Part shown: positions 24,808 to 32,638 of the stretch, piece by piece | Layout of the letters: every line of letters begins with the position of its first letter | Numbering within the stretch: position 1 is the stretch's first letter | NCBI RefSeq assembly: GCF_024707105.1 | Contig: NZ_JANQAJ010000006.1 | Coordinates: 1 to 64,000 of the forward strand | From: Devosia ginsengisoli | Lineage (GTDB): Bacteria > Pseudomonadota > Alphaproteobacteria > Rhizobiales > Devosiaceae | DNA: 64,000 bases | Direction of reading: 5' to 3' | The notes under the pieces: model-generated | Seen by the model: the letters and a program-made list of their open reading frames with translations, nothing else | Databases searched by the model: none | What the model was told of the DNA's origin: nothing | Position numbers and translations under genes: made by a program

Positions 24808-25929
24808 CTATATGCCCGAGAGTTTGCGGACAGTTCCGGGACGAACCGGGGCCTTGCTGTGCGAGGAGGCGATGGCGGCAAAGCAGAGTTGCAGGCTCAG
24901 CAGATTGCCGCGGGCGCCGTTAATCGGTTCGCGATCCTCCTCGATGGCACAGAGCAGTTCGCCCATGGCGCCGTGGAAGCCATCGTTGAACCAGGCGCCC
25001 TGCAACAAGGGGTGAGCCGCGCCCTCGGCGGTGTAGAGCGTTACGGCCTGGCTGCCGAGATTGGGGCCCTGACTGACAAGAGACCCCTCGGTGCCCGATA
25101 TATAGGTGGTATCGAGTGGACCGAACCGGGCATGAGCGTCAAAGGCCAGCGAGCATTGGCCGCCTTCGAATTCAACCAGCGCCTGCGCCAGCATGGGTGG
25201 CCGCATCTGCTGCCCGGCAGCATGGGCGCGGGTCGCGAAGACATTGGTCGCGCGATCGCCGATAATGCTGGCCAGGAAGTCGAACCAGTGAATGGCGAAG
25301 TCGTAGAAGACCAGATCGTCGATATCCTCGAAGGGCGTGCCCTTGGTCCAGGTATGGTCCCAATGGACGCCCAGATGCACGCTCTGCACGTCGCCGATCA
25401 CGCCGGCCCGAACGGCCTCTCGCATATAACCGAAATGCGGCGCCCAGCGGCCGTTCTGGTTGACGGCCAGTTTGACGCCGTTGCGGTCCGCCCGCTCGAC
25501 CAGGGCCTCACCGATATCGAGATCGAGAACGAAGGGCTTTTGCGAGAGCACATGCTTGCGTTCATCCAGCGCGCGTTCGATCAGCGATACGCGGGCTGCC
25601 GGATGGGTGGCGATATCCACCACAGAGATATCGTCGCGGCCGAGGATATCATCGACATTGGTGGTGATGGCGGCTTCGGGATAGAACTCGTCGCGTCGGT
25701 TGCGGGCGCGCTCAATGTCCTGGTCGCAGATGGCGGCTACGTCGTAGCCGGCATGCCGGTAGGCTCCAAGATGGGCGAAGGTGATGCCCCCGGCCCCGAT
25801 CAGAGCGATCCGGGGGCGATAGGCCCGCGGGTCGCGGGGCTGATAGGGCAGATCCGGCGCCACAGCCACGCCTTTGGGCGCTTCGTTCAGGGCGTAGGAA
25901 TCGGCGCTAGCGGTCGTCGTTTCGCTCAT
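24808..25929 (-). CDS. Gfo/Idh/MocA family oxidoreductase with QKP motif
   Basis: A 373-residue dehydrogenase with an extra N-terminal segment of about 38 residues before the nucleotide-binding RIALIGAGGITFAHLGAY. The usual EKP motif reads QKP here (VLSQKPFV); the lysine is kept. The C-terminal part has the GVHWDHTW and YDFAIHWFDFLASI segments, the latter a likely catalytic histidine region. The start ATG 25929 overlaps the stop of the upstream dehydrogenase gene by ATGA. It is the last gene of the leftward ROK kinase - dehydrogenase - dehydrogenase operon. The sugar substrate is unknown. Confidence 0.9.
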   Translation of the reverse strand: MSETTTASADSYALNEAPKGVAVAPDLPYQPRDPRAYRPRIALIGAGGITFAHLGAYRHAGYDVAAICDQDIERARNRRDEFYPEAAITTNVDDILGRDDISVVDIATHPAARVSLIERALDERKHVLSQKPFVLDLDIGEALVERADRNGVKLAVNQNGRWAPHFGYMREAVRAGVIGDVQSVHLGVHWDHTWTKGTPFEDIDDLVFYDFAIHWFDFLASIIGDRATNVFATRAHAAGQQMRPPMLAQALVEFEGGQCSLAFDAHARFGPLDTTYISGTEGSLVSQGPNLGSQAVTLYTAEGAAHPLLQGAWFNDGFHGAMGELLCAIEEDREPINGARGNLLSLQLCFAAIASSHSKAPVRPGTVRKLSGI

Positions 25930-26997
25930 GGCAGAAGCCTCACGGTACGCTTTTCGCTGGCCGACAGCATGGCGCTATCGACGATCTGCTGGCCGATCCG
26001 CGACAGTCTGGGATCGAGCGGACCTTTGATGGCCTCGCCGGTCTCCATGCAGTGCAGCACGTATTCGACGGGGTTGCGGTAGGGCGCGGCAATGGTATCG
26101 ACCGGAACGGTGTGGATCGCGGGCCTGGCCCTTGTCTGCATACTGATCGTGGTCTCGTAGTCGTAGCTGGCAATGGTGCCTTCGGTACCGACGACGACAA
26201 AGCCGCATTTGGGCTGTGGCTGCGTCAGCCAGGGATCGGAGAAAGCGCCCCAGCGGGTTTCGAACTTGGACAGGCCGGTGGCATAGCGGGCCACGGTCAC
26301 CGAATGCTCATCGACCTCCAGCCCTTCGCGCGTGTCGGTTGTGGTGGTGACCTCGATCGGCGCCCGCCCATTCATGAACCAGCTGGCCAGCGTCACGCCA
26401 TAACCCAGATAATCGAGCAGGCTGCCGCCGCCAGCCGCCTTGCTGTACCACCAGGAGCCGGCCTTTTCGGCGAGGGCAGCATCCTGCTCGACCTCGATCT
26501 TGTCAGCACGGTGATAGAGCGGGCCGCGATTGCCGTCGTAGTAGTGGACCTCGATCACCTCGCCGATGGCGCCCTCGTCGATCAGGCGCTTGGTGGTGAT
26601 ATGGGGCGGATACCAGGCCAGCGGCCAGTTGATGATCAGCATTCTGTCGCGCGTTGCGGCGATCATGCGGTCGGCCTCGGCCAGGGACGCGGCGAATGGC
26701 TTTTCTACGAGGATGGCTACGTCGTGCTTGGCAACCTTTTCCACGAAATCGGCGTGATGGGCGGTGGCCGGGCACAGGATGACCAGATCGGGCTTGGACT
26801 CGACGATGCAGCGATTGATGTCGGTATAGATTGCACTGTCGGGAATGGCGAAATTCTGCCTTGCCGTCTGCATGCGCGCCGGGTCGGCGTCGCAAAGCGC
26901 GACGATCTCGGCCTGGGGGGTGGTCATGGGCCAGACGCAACAGATCGCCCATGTGCATGTGGTCGAAATTGATGCCGGCAATACGCCAGGTTTTCAT
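25926..26997 (-). pseudogene. Gfo/Idh/MocA oxidoreductase with a frameshift in a G6 tract
   Basis: The reading frame that starts at ATG 26997 (MKTWRIAGINFDHMHMGDLL) overlaps the upstream ROK stop by ATGA and encodes the normal Rossmann N-terminus. It runs out of register at a six-base homopolymer (G at 26915-26920; C on the coding strand). Removing one base joins it to the long downstream frame: DHPQAEIVALCDADPARM. The rest is intact to the stop at 25926 (EKP motif ILVEKPFA, GGGSLLDYLGYG). The protein would be about 356 residues. The break is a true inactivation, a sequencing error at the homopolymer, or slippage-based expression. The shorter frame alone lacks the nucleotide-binding strand. 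Confidence 0.8.
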
Positions 26998-27998
26998 GCT
27001 CTATTTTCCTCCGAAAATCGTTCCCGCGCCCATAGGGCGGCGCCCGTGGCGCCGGGCTGCTCGATGCTTGCCGCGGCGATCTGCGGCTTTACCGCGCCGA
27101 ATACGGCAGTATTGGCGCGAACCGTCTCGCGGATCGGGCCGAACAGCAACTCGCCCGCTTCAGCCACGCCGCCGCCGACAATGACGCGCTCGATGTCGGC
27201 AATCTTCATGGCGTGGGCTATGCCCAGGCCCACGGCGTGGCCGACGCGCTCGAAAATCTCACGGCACTCGGCCTCCCCCTGGCGTGCCGCAGCAGCAACT
27301 GCGTCGGCGTCGAGCTTGTTCAGGTCACCGCCGATCAGTTCGCGCAGCATGGGTGCGCGTCCCTGCAACAGCGGACGCAGCGCCGTAGCGGCGATGGCCG
27401 GACCCGACGCATAGGATTCGATGCAACCAAGGCCGCCACACCCGCAGCGCAGGCCATGCGGATCGATGCTGATATGACCGAATTCCCCAGCCATATGGTT
27501 GGGGCCAAAGCGCAGCTTGCCGTCGAGCACGAGCCCCCCGCCGACACCGGTGCCCAGCGTCACCCCGAGCAGGTTGGCTGTGCCGCGGCCAGCGCCAAGG
27601 CGCGCCTCGGCGAGTGTAAAGCTGCGCGCGTCATTGATGAGATAGACCGGCAATCCGACCAGCGAGCTCAGCGCGTCGGTGAGCAGGAACCCCTGCCAGC
27701 TCTCGGAAAAATTGGGGAGAAGGATGATCCGCCCAACGGCCGGATCGATCACCGCCGGAACCCCGATTCCCACCGCGACGATGGATTCGCGGGCCAGATG
27801 AGCGCGCTCCACCATGGCGGAGACCGCTTCGGCAACCTCGGCCAGCACGATGTCGACCTTGCGGTGGGAGCCGGTGGACAGGGTGACGGTATCGGTCAGG
27901 CCACCGCCAGCTACCTGCCAGCCAATCTTGTAGCGCGTTCCGCCCAGATCGATGCCGATGGTAGCGGTGGGAAAGCCGGGTTTGGAATAGTGGGTCAG
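26994..27998 (-). CDS. ROK-family sugar kinase
   Basis: A kinase of about 334 residues. The ATP phosphate-binding motif is IGIDLGGTRYK near the N-terminus, the catalytic aspartate lies in LINDARSF, the glycine-rich GVTLGTGVGGG follows, and the zinc motif CGCGGLGCIE is complete. There is no helix-turn-helix domain, so it is an enzyme (glucokinase, N-acetylmannosamine or N-acetylglucosamine kinase type) rather than a regulator. The start is uncertain: the only ATG in frame (28067) lies inside the operator, so the CTG at 27998 with an AAGG site, or another non-ATG codon, is more likely. Its stop overlaps the next gene's start (ATGA). Confidence 0.87.
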   Translation of the reverse strand: MTHYSKPGFPTATIGIDLGGTRYKIGWQVAGGGLTDTVTLSTGSHRKVDIVLAEVAEAVSAMVERAHLARESIVAVGIGVPAVIDPAVGRIILLPNFSESWQGFLLTDALSSLVGLPVYLINDARSFTLAEARLGAGRGTANLLGVTLGTGVGGGLVLDGKLRFGPNHMAGEFGHISIDPHGLRCGCGGLGCIESYASGPAIAATALRPLLQGRAPMLRELIGGDLNKLDADAVAAAARQGEAECREIFERVGHAVGLGIAHAMKIADIERVIVGGGVAEAGELLFGPIRETVRANTAVFGAVKPQIAAASIEQPGATGAALWARERFSEENRA

Positions 27999-28040
27999 TT
28001 TCTGTCGCCTTGGACACTTGCCAGATGCTGGACATCTGTA

Positions 28041-28074
28041 TACTGGTACGGACCACCTAATGTCCATACCAGTA
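28041..28074. promoter_or_regulatory. GntR/HutC-type operator in the divergent ROK-GntR gap
   Basis: TACTGGTACGGAC (28041-28053) is repeated inverted at 28062-28074 with one mismatch and an 8-base spacer. Each half with its flank resembles the ACTGGTCTAGACCACT-type sites of DasR/NagR, HutC-subfamily regulators of amino-sugar genes. The site lies just upstream of the gntR start and covers the leftward ROK promoter region. Confidence 0.8.
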
Positions 28075-28090
28075 ATTTCAGAAGCACAAC

Positions 28091-28879
28091 GTGAACCCCC
28101 GCGACCTGCGCACCGTCCTTGATCACCGCTCGCCAACACCGCTCTTTGTGCAGCTCAAGGATGTGTTGCTGCATGGGTTGCGCAGCGGCATGTGGTCGGA
28201 AGACCAGCCACTGCCCTCCGAGCGGCAGCTGACGAGCGAGCTCGGCGTGTCTCGCGCCACGGTGCGCCAGGCCATCCAGGAGCTGGAAAACGAAGGCTGG
28301 CTCATTCGGCGACAGGGCAAGGGGACGTTTTCCAGCCAGCCCAAGGTCGAGCAACGGCTCGAACTGCTGGCAGGGTTCAGTGAGAATATGCGCGCGCAGG
28401 GGTTTGAGCCGACCTCACGCGTGCTGGAGACCGGCCTTACCTCGGCCAGCGAAAAGGTCGCGCGGATTTTCAACCAGTTGCCGGGCTGGCCGGTGGTCAC
28501 CTTGCGGCGCGTTCGCCTGATCGATGGCGAGCCGCTGCTCTACGAGATTTCCCATATCAACGAAACGCTGGCGCCTGGGCTGGCAACATTCGACCTGGCC
28601 GGCTCGCTCTATCACACGCTGCTGACCCACTACCGCATCACACTGGCCGGTGGAGAGGAGACCATCGAAGCGGTCTCTGCCGATGCCGAACTGGCGGAAC
28701 TGCTCGAAGTCGAGCCCGGTGCACCCCTGGTCTACACCGAACGAACGGTGGTGACCGACAAAGGCCAGCCCGTCGAATTCACCCAGCGCTGGGGCCGCGG
28801 CGACAAATCCAGTTTCCGCGTCAAGCTCTCGGCCGGCAACACCCTGATTACCCGAAAGGAAGACACGACCAATGGATAG
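28091..28879 (+). CDS. GntR/HutC-family transcriptional regulator
   Basis: A 262-residue regulator. The winged-helix domain is at about 15-75 (LPSERQLTSELGVSRATVRQAIQELENEGWL followed by the wing RRQGKGTF), and a UTRA ligand-binding domain fills about 95-240, as in NagR/DasR and PhnF. GTG 28091 is the start. The operator with two NagR-like halves just upstream implies autoregulation and control of the divergent ROK kinase operon. Ligands of such proteins are often phosphorylated amino sugars. The stop overlaps the SIS gene start by eight bases, so it heads a translationally coupled rightward operon. Confidence 0.93.
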   Translation: MNPRDLRTVLDHRSPTPLFVQLKDVLLHGLRSGMWSEDQPLPSERQLTSELGVSRATVRQAIQELENEGWLIRRQGKGTFSSQPKVEQRLELLAGFSENMRAQGFEPTSRVLETGLTSASEKVARIFNQLPGWPVVTLRRVRLIDGEPLLYEISHINETLAPGLATFDLAGSLYHTLLTHYRITLAGGEETIEAVSADAELAELLEVEPGAPLVYTERTVVTDKGQPVEFTQRWGRGDKSSFRVKLSAGNTLITRKEDTTNG

Positions 28880-29651
28880 AACGCCCGCCACCGCCTATTT
28901 CGACGCGGCGGAAGCCCTGCTCAAGCGCGTCCGCGACACCCAGGGCGATGTGATCGAAACCGCCGCGACCTGGTGCGCCGATGCCATCGCCCGCAAGGGC
29001 CTGGTGCATCTGTTCGGAACCGGCCATTCGCGCATGGCGGTCGAGGAAGTGTTTCCCCGCTATGGCAGCTTTCCCGGATTCCACCCCATGGTGGAATTGT
29101 CGATGACCAACCACACCCAGGTAGTTGGCTCGAACGGCCAGCGCCAGGCGATGTGGATCGAGCGTCAGGAAGGGTTCGGCGAAGTCATTCTCTCCAATTA
29201 CGTACTGCGCGACTATGACGTGATGGTGGTGTTTTCCACCTCCGGCACTAATGGCGTAGTGGTGGATGTGGCGCTGGGCGCCAAGGCGCGCGGCATGAAG
29301 GTCATTGCCATCATTGCCGCCCAATATTCCGCCCTGCTGCCGAGCGGGCATTCATCGGGCAAGAAGCTGGCCGATATTGCCGATCTGGTCATCGACAATT
29401 GCGCGGTGCCGGGCGATGCCATGGTGGACATTCCCGGCGTCGATGTTCCCGTCGGTCCCGGCAGCACCATCGGCAATACGGCCGTGGTCAATGCCATGAA
29501 GTGCCTGATCGCCGCCGATCTGGCAGCGCGGGGCCAGATGCCGCTCGTGCTCGCCAGTGCCCATACAATGGGTGCCGAGGCATCAAAACAGCGCTTCGAA
29601 GACACCTATAACGACTACCGCGACCGCGTGAAGGTGCTCTATGGCGCCTGA
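28872..29651 (+). CDS. SIS-domain phosphosugar-binding protein (UPF0309-like)
   Basis: A 259-residue protein with one sugar-isomerase (SIS) domain. Phosphosugar-binding serines/threonines are in LFGTGHSRMAVEE near residue 48 and VFSTSGTNGVVVDVA near 121. The overall pattern, including SGKKLADIADLVIDN and GSTIGNTAVVNAM, fits the UPF0309 group of uncharacterised SIS proteins. It probably isomerises or cleaves a phosphorylated amino sugar. It overlaps gntR by 8 bases and the SDR gene by 11 bases, so all three are made together. Confidence 0.9.
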   Translation: MDRTPATAYFDAAEALLKRVRDTQGDVIETAATWCADAIARKGLVHLFGTGHSRMAVEEVFPRYGSFPGFHPMVELSMTNHTQVVGSNGQRQAMWIERQEGFGEVILSNYVLRDYDVMVVFSTSGTNGVVVDVALGAKARGMKVIAIIAAQYSALLPSGHSSGKKLADIADLVIDNCAVPGDAMVDIPGVDVPVGPGSTIGNTAVVNAMKCLIAADLAARGQMPLVLASAHTMGAEASKQRFEDTYNDYRDRVKVLYGA

Positions 29652-30399
29652 CCGTTCAATCGCCCTCGTTACCGGGGCCTCGGGCATTGCCGCTGCAACC
29701 GCGCGCTACCTGGCGCGCCAGGGCCTCAGCGTGGCCGCGCTCGATCGTGCGCCAGACAATCTTGCTGCGCTGGGTGAAACCATTCCAGGCCTGCTGGCTA
29801 TCCAGCGTGACCTGACCGAGCCCGATGCCGCGGCCGATGCCGTGGCGCAGGTGCTGGCCCGCTTTGGGCACCTCGACGTGCTGGTCAATGTCGTCGGCAT
29901 CAGCGGCAGGCGCTTCGGCGACGGGCCGGTGCATAGCTGCACCGATGAGGGCTGGGGCACGGTGATGGATACCAACCTTACCACCACCTTCCGCATGTGC
30001 CGTGCCGCATTGGCACCGATGATGGACGCCGGCCGGGGCAGCATCGTCAACACCGCTTCGGTGCTGGGCTATGCCCCGGCCAAGCTCTTCGCCACCCATG
30101 CCTATGCGGCTTCCAAGGGCGCCATCATCGCGCTGACCCGGACGATGGCCGCCTATTATGCTGATCACGGCATCAGGGTAAATGCGGTGGCGCCTGGCCT
30201 CATCGAAACGCCGATGAGCCTGCGGGCGCAGGGCGATGAGCCGACCAAGGCCTATATCAAGCACCGCCAGCCACTGACCGGCACATTCGGCAGTGCCGAG
30301 GACGTGGCCGATGCCATCGGCTTTCTGGCGCTCGATCAATCCAGATTTGTAACCGGGACCGTGCTCGAGGTCGCCGGAGGGTGGGGAGTCGCAGGATGA
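29641..30399 (+). CDS. Short-chain dehydrogenase/reductase (SDR)
   Basis: A 252-residue classical SDR. The cofactor motif is VTGASGIAAAT near 10-20 (slightly unusual: the third glycine of TGxxxGxG is replaced by alanine), and the active site contains Ser in NTASVLGY, Tyr155 and Lys159 in AYAASKGA. NAVAPGLIETP follows. It probably oxidises a polyol or sugar alcohol group in the pathway encoded by this operon. The start overlaps the SIS gene and the stop overlaps the FAD oxidoreductase start by ATGA. Confidence 0.92.
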   Translation: MAPDRSIALVTGASGIAAATARYLARQGLSVAALDRAPDNLAALGETIPGLLAIQRDLTEPDAAADAVAQVLARFGHLDVLVNVVGISGRRFGDGPVHSCTDEGWGTVMDTNLTTTFRMCRAALAPMMDAGRGSIVNTASVLGYAPAKLFATHAYAASKGAIIALTRTMAAYYADHGIRVNAVAPGLIETPMSLRAQGDEPTKAYIKHRQPLTGTFGSAEDVADAIGFLALDQSRFVTGTVLEVAGGWGVAG

Positions 30400-31691
30400 C
30401 CAGCTTGAGCTACAAAACCGACCTATCAGTGCTGGCGCAATGCGACGTGCTGGTGATCGGCGGCGGCAGCGCCGGCTCGGCCGCTGCCATTGCCGCGGCG
30501 CGTCAGGGCGCCAGTGTCGTTCTCGTCGAGCGCTACGGATTTCTCGGCGGCACCGGCGTCATGGTGCTCGATACCTTCTATGGCTTCTATACGCCGGGCC
30601 AGACCGAGAAAAAGGTGGTCGGTGGCATACCAGACGATGTGATTGCCGGGCTTTCCGCGCACAATGTGCTCATCAAGCGGCCCAATACCTATGGCGCAGG
30701 CGCTGGGCTCACCTATGACCCCGAAGTGCTCAAGGTGGTGTGGGACAAGCTGGCGCATGATGCGGGCGTCAAGGTGCTGTTCCACAGCTACTTCATCGAC
30801 CTGCTGCGGGACGGAAAACATCTCAAGGGCGCGCTTATCGGCACGCCGAAGGGGCCACAGGCGATTATGGCTACGACCATCATCGATGCGTCGGGCGACG
30901 CTACCGTGGCCGCCCGCGCCGGTGCGCCATTCGAGGACTCTGGAGCCTTGGGCATCGCTCAGTCGCTCACCACCACATTCAAGATGATCAATGTCGACAT
31001 GGCGGCTGCCAAGGCCTTTCCCAAGCAGGCCATGTGGGACCTGATGGCGGCCAAGAGCGACAGCTACAATCTGCCGCGCAAGGAAGGCAGCGCCCATATC
31101 ACCCCGCATGACGGCGTGATGGTGACCAATATGACTCGCGTCGGCGGGGTCGACGGCACCGATGTGGAACAGCTCTCCGCCGCCGAAAGGGAGGGCCGGC
31201 TGCAGGCGCTCGAATATGCACGCTTCCTCGTCGATAACGTGCCGGGCTATGAAAAGTCGGTGCTGGGGGGCCTGGCCATCCAGATCGGCGTCCGCGAGAC
31301 TCGCCGCATCAAGGGCGAATACTGGCTGACCCGCGAAGACGTGCTATCGGCCCGCCAATTCGATGATGCCATCGCCCAGTGCGGCGCACCCATCGAGGAG
31401 CATCACGCCGGAGGCAATACCCGCTGGGAATATGTGCCCGACAGCGGCACCTACGGTATCCCCTATCGGTGCCTCCTGCCGCAGGACGTCGATGGAATGC
31501 TGGTCGCCGGCCGCTGTCTCAGCGCGTCCCATGATGCCCATGCCAGCGTGCGTTCGATCGGCCAATGCCTGGCCATGGGCCAGGCAGCCGGTGTCGCCGC
31601 CGCGCTATCCACCAGCATGGGCGTGGCGCCACGTACCCTGCCCGCCACACTGATCCGCGAACGGCTCGCCGATATGGGAGCAGTGCTGTGA
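30396..31691 (+). CDS. FAD-dependent oxidoreductase (FAD_oxidored family)
   Basis: A 431-residue flavoprotein. The dinucleotide-binding motif is VLVIGGGSAGSAAAIAAAR near 18-36, followed by VLVERYGFLGGTGV, and the C-terminal FAD motif is MLVAGRCLSASHDAHASVR. This pattern fits the PF12831 group, found next to sugar-acid and polyol catabolic genes. ATG 30396 makes an ATGA overlap with the SDR stop; a longer start at 30381 is less likely. Its stop overlaps the GTG of the phosphotriesterase-like gene, so it is translationally coupled in the middle of the operon. The substrate is unknown. Confidence 0.9.
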   Translation: MTSLSYKTDLSVLAQCDVLVIGGGSAGSAAAIAAARQGASVVLVERYGFLGGTGVMVLDTFYGFYTPGQTEKKVVGGIPDDVIAGLSAHNVLIKRPNTYGAGAGLTYDPEVLKVVWDKLAHDAGVKVLFHSYFIDLLRDGKHLKGALIGTPKGPQAIMATTIIDASGDATVAARAGAPFEDSGALGIAQSLTTTFKMINVDMAAAKAFPKQAMWDLMAAKSDSYNLPRKEGSAHITPHDGVMVTNMTRVGGVDGTDVEQLSAAEREGRLQALEYARFLVDNVPGYEKSVLGGLAIQIGVRETRRIKGEYWLTREDVLSARQFDDAIAQCGAPIEEHHAGGNTRWEYVPDSGTYGIPYRCLLPQDVDGMLVAGRCLSASHDAHASVRSIGQCLAMGQAAGVAAALSTSMGVAPRTLPATLIRERLADMGAVL

Positions 31692-32611
31692 TCGTCCGCA
31701 CGGTTCTCGGCGATATCGACCCGGCCGATCTGGGCCTCACCCTGGGGCACGAGCATATCTATGCCGTGCCACCCCCGGATGTAACCGATCCCGACCTGTT
31801 TCTCGATGACGAAGCATTGGCGCAGCGCGAGCTGGACCTATTCGCCGCGGCGGGCGGACGATCCGTCATCGAAATGACCACGATCGACTATGGCCGGGAT
31901 GCCGCAGTCATGACGCGCATTGCGGCGGCCAGCGGCGTGCATCTCATCGCCGCGACCGGCTATAACAAGGGCAAGTTTGCCGACCGGATCAGCTCAACCC
32001 TGACCACCGACGCAATCGCCGCCTGGATGATCGAGGAAATCCAGCACGGCATTGCCGGCTCGGCGGCCAAAGCTGGTCTCATCAAGGCATCATCGAGCCT
32101 TGATGGCCCGGGTCCGCACGAACGCCGCGTCTTCGAGGCGGCGGCCGCCGCCCACCAAGCCACCAACGCGCCTATTAGCACCCATACCGAAAAGGGCAGT
32201 TGGGCCATTGGCCAGGTGCAATTGCTGGGTGATCATGGCGTGCCTGCCGATCGCATCCTGCTGGGCCACCTCGATCTCAAACCCGATCTTGGCTACCTGC
32301 GCGAAGTCGCGGCAACCGGAGCTTTCCTTGGCTTCGACCAGTTCGCCAAGGCCAAATATCTCGCCGACGCCGACCGCATTGCCCTTGTGGTGGCGCTGGT
32401 GGCTGACGGCCATAGCCACCAGATCATGCTCAGCGGCGACATGGCGCGCCGATCCTATCACCAGGCTCACGGCGGCGGGCCGGGCTTTGCCCATATCCCC
32501 ACCACCATTCTGCCGGCACTTGCCAGCGCCGGATTGTCATCCACCGATATCGAGGCGCTGGCCGTCGGAAATCCCCGACGCTTCCTCGCCTTCGATCCGG
32601 TGGCGACCTGA
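31688..32611 (+). CDS. Phosphotriesterase-family metal-dependent hydrolase (probable lactonase)
   Basis: A 307-residue TIM-barrel amidohydrolase. Metal ligands are all visible: H21 and H23 (LGHEHI), the bridging lysine K133 (LIKASSS), H166 (STHTEKG), H194 (LGHLD) and D251 (LSGDMARR). Homologues beside sugar dehydrogenases are often sugar lactonases, which fits a route in which dehydrogenases make a lactone that is then opened. The GTG start at 31688 overlaps the preceding TGA (GTGA); no suitable ATG exists. Confidence 0.9.
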   Translation: MIVRTVLGDIDPADLGLTLGHEHIYAVPPPDVTDPDLFLDDEALAQRELDLFAAAGGRSVIEMTTIDYGRDAAVMTRIAAASGVHLIAATGYNKGKFADRISSTLTTDAIAAWMIEEIQHGIAGSAAKAGLIKASSSLDGPGPHERRVFEAAAAAHQATNAPISTHTEKGSWAIGQVQLLGDHGVPADRILLGHLDLKPDLGYLREVAATGAFLGFDQFAKAKYLADADRIALVVALVADGHSHQIMLSGDMARRSYHQAHGGGPGFAHIPTTILPALASAGLSSTDIEALAVGNPRRFLAFDPVAT

Positions 32612-32638
32612 TTACAACAACAGTCCAGGGAGGACATC

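Noticed and set aside
26503..26981. Treating the frame starting at 26981 as the complete dehydrogenase
   Set aside because: That start gives an N-terminus without the Rossmann strand; the other frame from 26997 supplies it and overlaps the upstream stop by ATGA, so a frameshift is the better explanation.
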